DNA of 47,972 nucleotides, from assembly GCA_035495815.1 (NCBI GenBank), contig DATJFH010000125.1, positions 1 through 47,972 of the forward strand. Direction: 5' to 3'. The translations under genes and the position numbers were made by a program. This document shows, piece by piece, positions 41,060 through 47,972 of this stretch. The notes under the pieces were generated by a model. It was given only the letters and a program-made list of their open reading frames with translations, did not search any database and had not been told where the DNA came from. This DNA comes from DATJFH01 sp035495815. Its GTDB lineage: Bacteria; Acidobacteriota; Terriglobia; Bryobacterales; Bryobacteraceae. Each line of letters opens with the position of its first letter. Positions within the stretch are counted from its first letter, which is position 1.

Positions 41060-43378
41060 TTGTCCGCAAAATGGCTGGGCCCGAGGGCCCTTGGTTATGT
41101 TCATGCGCTGATCGCCTTGGTGGTGGCGGTGGGGCTCACCTACTCCGTGTCCTACGCGATTGGCGGGAAATACCGCGGCTCGTTCCTCTTTTTCCTGATG
41201 GCCCTGATGGTGGCCGCGTGGAACGGCTACGGTCCAGGCCTGGCGTTATTAGCCGCGACGGTCTTACTTCGACGATTCACCGTATCTCAAATCGATTTCA
41301 CATCGGTGGGACTTCTGTTCCTGATTTCTCTTCTGGTGAGCCGCATTTCGGCAACAAGCTCTCATGTAGAAGAGGCGCTGCGAAAAAGCAATGAGGACCT
41401 GGATAATCGGGTTCGACAGCGCACCGGAGAACTGCAGCAGGCGAACCAGGCCTTACAGGCGAGTGAAGGGCGCTTCTCTTTCTTCATGCGCAACCTGCCT
41501 GGCGCGGCCTGGATGAAGGACCTCGCGGGCCGCTATATCTATGTCAACCCCACCGGAGAAAGAATCTTCGGCAGAACGCTCGACCAGTTGCAGGGCAAGA
41601 CCGACGAGGAGATCTTTCCGCTGGACGTAGCCGCTCAATTCCGTGAGAACGATCGCCGCGCCCTGATGGATCCGGGGGGCCTCGAAACGATCGAAACTCT
41701 TCCTCAGGAAGACGGCCTGCACTATTCGATGGTCAAGAAGTTCGCCATCCTCGACGGGGACGCGAAGCCGATGATGGTCGGCGGCATCGCCATTGACGTC
41801 ACCGCGCGGCGCAAAGCCGAGGAGGAGGCTTTCAACCGCCTGGCGGAGCTGGAGCATTTGTACCGCAGCGCTCCCGTGGGTCTGGCCCTCATGGACATGG
41901 AGCTGCGCTACGTCCGGCTGAACGGACGGCTGGCGGAGATCAACGGAGTGCCTGCCGCCGATCACATCGGCCGCGGAGTTCGGGAGATTCTTCCCGCCGG
42001 GCTCGCGGACGCCGTCGAGCCGGCCCAGAGGCACGTCCTCGAAACCGGGGAGCCCATCCTGAATCTTGAAGTCCACGGGGCCACCCGCAGCGGGGCCGAA
42101 CGCGACTGGCTGGTGAGTTACACACCGGTCCGCAACGAGGAGGGGGTCGTCTTTGGAGTCCAGGCGCTGGTGCAGGACATCACCGAGCGAAAACAGTTCG
42201 ATGAACAACTTCGCCATACCGCCAAGCTCGAGAGCCTGGGAATCCTGGCAGGCGGCGTCGCGCACGACTTCAACAACCTGCTGACCGGCATTCTGGGGAA
42301 CGCGAGCCTGGCTCAGGAAGTCGCTCCCGCCGACGCAGGCTTGCAGCGCATGCTGCAGGATGTGATCGAGGCAGGCGAGCGCGCTTCCCATCTGACGCGC
42401 CAGCTTCTGGCTTACGCCGGCAAAGGACAATTCGTAATCGAGCAGATCGATTTATCCCAGATGGCGCGTGATATTCATCCGTTAATGCGCACCTCCATCC
42501 CGAAGAACGCGAACCTGAGGCTCGAGCTCAAGGACTCTCCACCGCTGGTCTCGGCGGACGGCAGCCAGATGCAGCAACTCATGATGAACCTGGTCATCAA
42601 TGGAGGGGAAGCGATACCGCCAGACAAAACGGGCGAGGTGCTGGTTCGAATCGACGACCTGGTGGTGAATGAGGAGTACCTGCGGTCGGCGCGATTCGTG
42701 GCGGCCGCCGGCCTCACGCCCGGACACTACGTTCGCCTGTCGGTTCGGGACACGGGCGCCGGAATGGACGGCCCCACGCAGAAACGGATCTTCGATCCGT
42801 TCTTTACCACCAAATTCACCGGCCGCGGACTGGGGCTCGCCGCCGTAATGGGAATTGTGCTCGGGCACAGTGGCGGTCTGGCCCTGGCCAGCGCTCCCGG
42901 CGGCGGCAGTACGTTCGAAATTCTACTGCCGGTAGCCGCCAGGACGGCCGCCGCGAATCCCGCACAGCCGCGGGCCACCGGGGGAATGACCGGCGGATCC
43001 GTTCTGATTATCGACGACGAGGAAATCGTGAGGCGTACCGCGCGGGCCAGCCTCGAGCGGCATGGTTTCACCGTTTTCGAGGCGGCATCCGGGAGTGTGG
43101 GAATTGAAATTTTTCGCGACTCACCCATCCGCATCGATGTCGTGATTCTGGACCTGACCATGCCGGGCTTGAGCGGTGAGGAGACTTTCGCGCGTCTGAA
43201 AAGGATTCGTAGCGACGCGAGAGTGCTGCTTTCCAGCGGTTATGACGAAATCGAAACGCTGCGCCGCTTCGACGGCCGGCGTCCGGCGGGGTTCATACAA
43301 AAACCGTACAGCTCCGCGGCGCTGATGTCAAAAGTGAATTCGGCGCTCGAAGCAAGAGCCGACATGACCGAAGCCTGA
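41060..43378 (+). CDS. Hybrid sensor histidine kinase: membrane - PAS - PAS - HisKA - HATPase - REC
   Basis: 772 residues from a TTG at 41060. An in-frame stop lies six bases upstream and AAGGGTGA precedes it, so TTG is the first usable start. About four membrane helices of the DUF4118/KdpD type (residues 5-100) are followed by a coiled coil, two PAS domains (about 135-260 and 275-385), and the phosphoacceptor helix with H in GGVAHDFNNLLTGIL near 400. ATPase boxes are N (NLVINGGEA), G1 (DTGAGMD) and GRGLGLAAV. A receiver domain (about 650-765) has IIDDEE, LDLTMPG and QKPYSS. PAS-HisKA-HATPase-REC proteins usually feed a phosphorelay; no partner gene is adjacent. Confidence 0.93.
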   Translation: MSAKWLGPRALGYVHALIALVVAVGLTYSVSYAIGGKYRGSFLFFLMALMVAAWNGYGPGLALLAATVLLRRFTVSQIDFTSVGLLFLISLLVSRISATSSHVEEALRKSNEDLDNRVRQRTGELQQANQALQASEGRFSFFMRNLPGAAWMKDLAGRYIYVNPTGERIFGRTLDQLQGKTDEEIFPLDVAAQFRENDRRALMDPGGLETIETLPQEDGLHYSMVKKFAILDGDAKPMMVGGIAIDVTARRKAEEEAFNRLAELEHLYRSAPVGLALMDMELRYVRLNGRLAEINGVPAADHIGRGVREILPAGLADAVEPAQRHVLETGEPILNLEVHGATRSGAERDWLVSYTPVRNEEGVVFGVQALVQDITERKQFDEQLRHTAKLESLGILAGGVAHDFNNLLTGILGNASLAQEVAPADAGLQRMLQDVIEAGERASHLTRQLLAYAGKGQFVIEQIDLSQMARDIHPLMRTSIPKNANLRLELKDSPPLVSADGSQMQQLMMNLVINGGEAIPPDKTGEVLVRIDDLVVNEEYLRSARFVAAAGLTPGHYVRLSVRDTGAGMDGPTQKRIFDPFFTTKFTGRGLGLAAVMGIVLGHSGGLALASAPGGGSTFEILLPVAARTAAANPAQPRATGGMTGGSVLIIDDEEIVRRTARASLERHGFTVFEAASGSVGIEIFRDSPIRIDVVILDLTMPGLSGEETFARLKRIRSDARVLLSSGYDEIETLRRFDGRRPAGFIQKPYSSAALMSKVNSALEARADMTEA

Positions 43379-43387
43379 TCGCTCGAC

Positions 43388-44998
43388 CTATCGTTCATTT
43401 CGGCGGCCGAAAAGCAGAACCGCTCCCGCCAGTACAAGCGTCGCGGCCAGGAACAGAGCAAACAGCGCCGGCATTGCCGCCCCGTGCAGAAAATCCGGTT
43501 TGTTCACTGCCAGCCGGCCCAGCATCGTTTGAAGCCCTCCCTCCCGCAGTTGGCCGATTTGAAGGGCCGGCAGCCCCCCGTTCGGGAGGCGCGCGATAAA
43601 CCCGGTGTAATAAGGGATGGAGTAAAAAAGAAGGCCGAAGCATTCCAGCGCAGCAAAACAGAGAATACCGACGGGCGCGATCCCGGGCTTCCAGCGGTCC
43701 GGTGTCAGGAACTCGAGTCCGCTGACGACGAGCAGCGTTTCGATCCCGGCGATGGCGAACAGGTAAGAACCGAGCGCTCCGGGAAAGCCTTCGACCTGAA
43801 AAGTCCGGATGGCATGATAGGCCAGCGCGATCAGAAAGGAAGCATAGAAAGCAATCAAGGTCCACAGATCCGAATTGGGCCGGCGCAGCATCCGCAGGAC
43901 AAGTCCCACAGCCGCGCCAATCGCGGCCAGGCCGAAGAAGCGGTACATCCAGCTGCGCAGAACCAGGAAGCTCCAGTTTCCGAGCCAGATGTGAGTCAGA
44001 AACGTGAAGTCCGCTGCCTGAATCCAGTTCATACCGCGGGCGGACTCGGCCAGGCTGATCTGGGTCGCGCCGCGGGCGGCCAATTCAATCTGTTCCCCGG
44101 ACAGCGAATGCGTCAACGACCAGTTCCGCGCGTACCACCAGGCAGCGAATACCAAGGGCAATGCGAAAACGGCCAGGGTCTGCCCATGCGCGGGGCGCCG
44201 CACGACCTGTAGGGCGGCCACCCCAATCAGTGGAGGGATCAGGGCCAGGAAATAAGCTTTGGTAAGCAGGGCAAGGGCCAGGGCCAGGCCCAAAGCCGTC
44301 GCGTGCCATGTCGACTGAGGCGATTGCTTCCACGAGAACAGCGTGAGCAGTAAGAGCGCGCCCGCCAGGACCGCCAGACTGTCGTTGCCGATGTGGCCGA
44401 CAGTCATCATCAGCGCGGGAGAGGCGACAATCAGCGCGGCGCTTCCGAACGCCATCGAACGCTCCCTGAAAAATTTCAGCGCCGCCAGGTAACTGAGCGG
44501 GATTGCAATCGAAGCCAGCAAGAGGCTGAACAGACGGAGGAACCAGACCCGCGACGGAAGCGGCAAGCCCTCCGCAAGCCGGTAAAAAGGCGCGAGCATC
44601 CAGAAATAGAGCGGCGCCTGCTGCCCCTGGTACGCCCGCTCTCCATCCCCCGCCGGAATACGCGCCCAAGCCGCCGGAAGGGAACGCAGCTCCTGCTCCC
44701 TCTTTCGCCGTTCCTGTTCCGGCAATTGCCAGTAAATGTCGTGCCGGGTCCCCAAGGACCGCCCGGGCATCGGCGCAAGCGCCAAAGACGCTTGAACCTC
44801 GAGCGAGACTTTGTCGTCTACTCGCGGCAAAAATCGCCCCCCGACCGCGATGTTCTGCAGCACCGCGTAGTGAGACCACTCGTCGAATCCTTCCCACATG
44901 GGAACAAAGCTGATGTAGAAAAGTCCGCGGGCCATAAAAAGCGCCCACAGGCAAACCAGCCCGACCCGCCGGCTGGCGAAGCGTTCTTGAAGAGGCAT
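43388..44998 (-). CDS. GT-C type membrane glycosyltransferase (GT39/DUF2142-like)
   Basis: 536 residues with about eleven to thirteen membrane segments. The first extracytoplasmic loop has EGFDEWSHYAVLQNIA (about residues 36-51), an acidic motif typical of GT-C enzymes that use polyprenyl-phosphate sugars. Further landmarks are YQGQQAPLYFWMLAPFY and a long run of helices. The ATG at 44998 has GGGA close upstream and a TATTCT element 14 bases before it. It probably transfers a sugar to a lipid, protein or polymer on the outer face of the inner membrane. The acceptor is unknown. Confidence 0.8.
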   Translation of the reverse strand: MPLQERFASRRVGLVCLWALFMARGLFYISFVPMWEGFDEWSHYAVLQNIAVGGRFLPRVDDKVSLEVQASLALAPMPGRSLGTRHDIYWQLPEQERRKREQELRSLPAAWARIPAGDGERAYQGQQAPLYFWMLAPFYRLAEGLPLPSRVWFLRLFSLLLASIAIPLSYLAALKFFRERSMAFGSAALIVASPALMMTVGHIGNDSLAVLAGALLLLTLFSWKQSPQSTWHATALGLALALALLTKAYFLALIPPLIGVAALQVVRRPAHGQTLAVFALPLVFAAWWYARNWSLTHSLSGEQIELAARGATQISLAESARGMNWIQAADFTFLTHIWLGNWSFLVLRSWMYRFFGLAAIGAAVGLVLRMLRRPNSDLWTLIAFYASFLIALAYHAIRTFQVEGFPGALGSYLFAIAGIETLLVVSGLEFLTPDRWKPGIAPVGILCFAALECFGLLFYSIPYYTGFIARLPNGGLPALQIGQLREGGLQTMLGRLAVNKPDFLHGAAMPALFALFLAATLVLAGAVLLFGRRNER

Positions 44999-45249
44999 TC
45001 CCAGGTGATTTCAGAATACTCGAAGTGGGCCAGCCTCGGCCGTGGAGCGAATCTCGGGAATTCAAGGCAATCTTTTTGCCACTTTCCCAACCGGCTTGTG
45101 TTAAACGTTCTGCGAGTTGTATGATCTTGGAAGTCGCTAAGCAGCTGTTGGTGATCTGCGACCGGAGATTTCTGTAAATGCCGGCCGCGAAACCGCCGGA
45201 ATTGAATGGTCAGGTTGGGTAACTAGTATTGATTCAACTGGAGACGACA

Positions 45250-47972
45250 TTGCGCACAATAACCCCCCTTCTCAAATTGTTACCGTTGGCTGCGGTTGTC
45301 CTCGCCGGTCACGATCTGGCGCGGGCACAGGTCCTGAACTTTAGTAACCCTCTTCAAATGAGCATTGGGGGGCCCGGTCTGGCGACGAGCGGGAGTGTCA
45401 CCGTGTCGTCATCGACGACTCCGATTACTTCCGTTTCCGTCGGTACGCCAACTACATCCAACGGCACGAACTGGCTGTGCGCCTCCGTGAACGGTTTAAC
45501 GATCACGGCGACTGTCGGAACCGGTTGCGGCGTGGGAACGGCCCAACTCTCTGCCAACACCAATTACAATGCGGTAATACCGTTTTTCGTCGACGGAAGT
45601 TCAACGCAGCAAACTCTTAACGTCATTTTGACTGTGGGAAGCAGCACCGGCACGGTTGGCTTGACCGCCAGTCCGAATCCGCTTGGATTCAACGTTGCTG
45701 TCGGGTCGGGTGTCGTATCGAATAATGTCAACATCAATTTCAACGGCGCTCCGGCATCGATCACAGGTTTGTCGTCTTCGACTACGACAGGACAGGGATG
45801 GCTTCAGCCGTTCAATTCGGGATTCCCCGGCGTAGTCACGGTGAACGTGAACCCGGCGGTGGTTACCGCGGGCAGTTACTTCGGCACGGTCTTCGTCACC
45901 ACGACCGCCGGACAGGTCAATTTTTCAGTCAACCTGAACGTCGGCACGAGCGGCACAACGGGACTTACGGTCAGCCCCAATCCGCTTACATTCAGCGTCG
46001 TTACCGGTTCGGGAATCACTTCACAGAACGCCAACGTCACATTCAACGGCAGCCCGGTCACAGTGACCGGCTTGACGCCTTCCACCAATTCCGGTCAAGG
46101 CTGGCTTCAGGCATCGAGCACGGGAATCACAGGCACAATACTGGTGACGGTGAATCCCGCGTTCCTTTCTACGGGAACCGATTTCGGAAATGTCCTGGTC
46201 TCGACAGTGCAAGGCCAGGTGAATCTTCAGGTCACGCTGACGACCAGCGGGGGCGGCAACACCTTTGGACTGGCTGCCAATCCGAATCCCTTGAACGCCA
46301 ACCTGGCCTTCGGGTCAGGCGCCACTTCTTATAACGTCAACATCACCTACAACGGCGTACCGGCCACGGTTACCGGCGTTTCAGCCACCACAACAACCGG
46401 ACAATCCTGGCTGCAACCGCTGAATTCCGGCAGCTTCGGAACCGTGACGGTTAATGTGAACCCAACCATTCTGGGCTTAGGAACTTACTCCGGAACCGTT
46501 TTTGTCTCAACCACTGCCGGATCTCTCAGCTTCCCTGTCAATCTCACCGTGGGAGGCAGTGGAACGAATTCGTCGGGACTGGCCGCGAGTCCGAACCCGG
46601 TGACATTCAATATCCCGCTGGTAGGATCAGGCGCCACGCCCCAGACTCTCAATGTCACCTTCAACGGCGCCCCCGCCACGATCACCAGCGCCACCTCCAT
46701 CAGCGTCGGTCAGAACTGGCTAATCGCGACTTCGACCGGCGTGCCCGGTTCTCTGACGCTATCCATCAACGGCGCAAACCTTACCGCCGGCGCTTACTCG
46801 GCGCAGGTTCAGATCGTCACTACCGCCGGCACTCTGACCGTTCCCGTCAACCTGACTGTCGGCCAGGGCGGCACGACAGGGCTCACGGCTACTCCGAATC
46901 CGGTGTTCCTCAACGTGCCGATCGGCTCGGGCTCTTCGTCGCAGAACGTGACGATTACCTACAACGGCGCACCGGCATCCATAACCGGCGTTTCCTCGTC
47001 CACCACCACCGGACAGAACTGGCTGCAGCCTTCAGTCGCCGGCGCCGCCGGCACGATCGTTGTCAACGTCTTTCCGTCCAGCCTGACGGCCGGAAGTTAC
47101 GCGGGGACGGTTTCCGTACAGACGACGGTTGGAATGGTGAATTTCCAGGTCAACCTCAATGTCGGCACGGGAAGCACGTCGGGCCTGGTGGCGAATCCAA
47201 ATCCTGTCACCTTGAGTTCCACGGTGGGAGGCGTCGTGCCGTCGCAGACGGTGACGGTGACATCCAATGGAAATCCGGCGGCGATAACGGGCATCTCATC
47301 GCAGACATCGTCGGGGGTCGGCTGGCTTCAGCCATTCACCGGCGCAAGCGCGGGTTCGATCGTTGTGAACGCCAATACGTCGGGCCTGGCTGCGGGCAGC
47401 TATTCGGGAACGGTCACGGTCACGACAAGCGGGGGAACCACCAGTTTTCAGGTAAACCTGACAGTCGGCGGAGGATCGAACGCCGGCGGAGTGGTCGCCA
47501 GCCCCAACCCGGTGTCGTTCACGGAGAACGCCCCGGCGTCGGCCGGTTCGCAAACCATTACCGCTACTCTGAACGGGGCCACGCAGGCGATCACCAACGC
47601 CACCTTCACGCCGCTGCAAATCGGGCTGACGTTCGTAAACACGTCGATCAATCCCGACGGCACGGTTACGATTACAGTCAACGGAGTGGTAACAACGCCC
47701 GGATTCTATCAGGGCACGCTGAATCTATTCACCGCGGCCGGAAACGCGTCGGTGCCCGTTACCCTGCAGTTCGGTGGATCGACGGGCGGTCAGGGACTGA
47801 TCGCTACGCCGAATCCGGTGAACTTCAGCGCCCAGGTGGGTGGAGCGGTCGCATCCCAAAACGTCTCTATCACGCTGAATGGATTCCCGGTGACGGTGAA
47901 CTCGGTTACCGCCACTACCACCACCAACCAGAACTGGCTGCTCCCTTCGCTGACCGGAACCACGGGCGTCGT
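45250..47972 (+). CDS. Large secreted protein of tandem beta-sandwich repeats, 3' truncated by the window
   Basis: An open frame runs from about 45250 to the last base of the window (over 900 codons) with no stop. The start is probably the TTG at 45250 (GGAGA five bases upstream). It begins a signal peptide (PLLKLLPLAAVVLAGHDLARAQ region); the first in-frame ATG, at 45358, lies after the signal. A TTG at 45229 is the alternative. After a divergent first unit (about 45334-45657) come seven full tandem units of 101-103 residues and a partial eighth. Each has the pattern L-x-A-x-PNP ... NGAPA-x-ITG ... GQ-x-WLQP ... AGSYSGTV ... V-x-FQVNLTVG, resembling BACON/Ig-like units of Solibacter secreted proteins. 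After the signal there is no lysine or arginine and only four acidic residues. Probably a cell-surface or matrix protein. Confidence 0.85.
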   Translation, partial: MRTITPLLKLLPLAAVVLAGHDLARAQVLNFSNPLQMSIGGPGLATSGSVTVSSSTTPITSVSVGTPTTSNGTNWLCASVNGLTITATVGTGCGVGTAQLSANTNYNAVIPFFVDGSSTQQTLNVILTVGSSTGTVGLTASPNPLGFNVAVGSGVVSNNVNINFNGAPASITGLSSSTTTGQGWLQPFNSGFPGVVTVNVNPAVVTAGSYFGTVFVTTTAGQVNFSVNLNVGTSGTTGLTVSPNPLTFSVVTGSGITSQNANVTFNGSPVTVTGLTPSTNSGQGWLQASSTGITGTILVTVNPAFLSTGTDFGNVLVSTVQGQVNLQVTLTTSGGGNTFGLAANPNPLNANLAFGSGATSYNVNITYNGVPATVTGVSATTTTGQSWLQPLNSGSFGTVTVNVNPTILGLGTYSGTVFVSTTAGSLSFPVNLTVGGSGTNSSGLAASPNPVTFNIPLVGSGATPQTLNVTFNGAPATITSATSISVGQNWLIATSTGVPGSLTLSINGANLTAGAYSAQVQIVTTAGTLTVPVNLTVGQGGTTGLTATPNPVFLNVPIGSGSSSQNVTITYNGAPASITGVSSSTTTGQNWLQPSVAGAAGTIVVNVFPSSLTAGSYAGTVSVQTTVGMVNFQVNLNVGTGSTSGLVANPNPVTLSSTVGGVVPSQTVTVTSNGNPAAITGISSQTSSGVGWLQPFTGASAGSIVVNANTSGLAAGSYSGTVTVTTSGGTTSFQVNLTVGGGSNAGGVVASPNPVSFTENAPASAGSQTITATLNGATQAITNATFTPLQIGLTFVNTSINPDGTVTITVNGVVTTPGFYQGTLNLFTAAGNASVPVTLQFGGSTGGQGLIATPNPVNFSAQVGGAVASQNVSITLNGFPVTVNSVTATTTTNQNWLLPSLTGTTGV
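45658..47972 (+). repeat. Tandem coding repeats of 303-309 bp
   Basis: Units start at 45658, 45961, 46267, 46576, 46879, 47182, 47488 and 47794; the last is cut by the window end. Spacing is 303, 306, 309, 303, 303, 306 and 306 bases, always in frame. The DNA copies are diverged, but the encoded motifs (PNP, NG-P, WLQP, TVG) recur at fixed places. This is a protein domain array, not a CRISPR or satellite. Confidence 0.9.

Noticed and set aside
44999..45249. Possible promoter or small RNA in the 250-base gap before the repeat protein
   Set aside because: TTGCCA at 45076 has no matching -10 at normal spacing, and no stable hairpin with a T-run was found. Nothing could be supported beyond a TATTCT for the divergent gene.
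45658..47972. Regular ~300-bp repeats considered as CRISPR or satellite DNA
   Set aside because: Units are in frame, diverged at the DNA level and encode conserved beta-domain motifs. There are no short identical repeats with unique spacers.

Overview
The window looks like a chromosomal segment of a GC-rich acidobacterium of the Solibacter/Bryobacter type. This is an inference from family content, not from a marker gene. The pointers are two very large TonB-dependent receptors with an N-terminal carboxypeptidase-regulatory-like domain, a BlaI repressor paired with an M56 peptidase fused to a TonB C-terminal domain, a planctomycete-type cytochrome (PSCyt1-DUF1549-DUF1553) with its DUF1501 partner, BACON/TIGR03437 secreted proteins, and many twin-arginine signals. 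No rRNA, tRNA, CRISPR array, insertion sequence or phage gene was seen. Genes are dense and no gene-free stretch exceeds about 300 bases.

Left part (1-10.9 kb): a broken BACON-TIGR03437 gene, a glutamine cyclotransferase, a blaI / M56-TonB pair followed by a TonB-dependent receptor, an LTxxQ-type periplasmic protein, a small membrane protein, a LamG-like secreted protein, and msrB-msrA for exported methionine sulfoxide repair. Middle left (10.9-21 kb): two response regulators (one with a degenerate GGDEF domain), a Tat-exported aldo/keto reductase, a PQQ dehydrogenase with its dihaem cytochrome c, a redoxin, and the PSD1/DUF1501 pair.

Middle (21-26.4 kb): an ankyrin-like membrane protein, then a compact redox module. 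The + strand carries porin, stand-alone CuA cupredoxin and dihaem DUF1111 oxidoreductase behind a strong promoter with a palindromic operator. The opposite strand carries a MauE-like membrane protein and a small membrane protein, converging on it. I consider this the best candidate for an undescribed system. It is followed by a truncated receiver-domain gene.

Right part (26.4-45 kb): a sugar-acid cluster (Tat-exported mannonate dehydratase-like protein, Tat-exported TIM barrel, MFS transporter, Tat-exported sulfatase, LamG-like protein), a dCTP deaminase, a second TonB-dependent receptor, a three-subunit molybdenum hydroxylase followed by a ThiS/MoaD-like protein with an unusual tail and an exported rhodanese, a DUF1080 hydrolase, a hybrid histidine kinase and a GT-C type glycosyltransferase. 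From 45.25 kb to the window end runs an open frame with no ATG in its signal-peptide region. It encodes about 101-residue beta-repeats that contain no lysine or arginine at all.

A recurrent feature is a -10 hexamer only 5-8 bases before the start codon, which suggests many leaderless transcripts. All product assignments come from reading motifs by eye; no database search was run.
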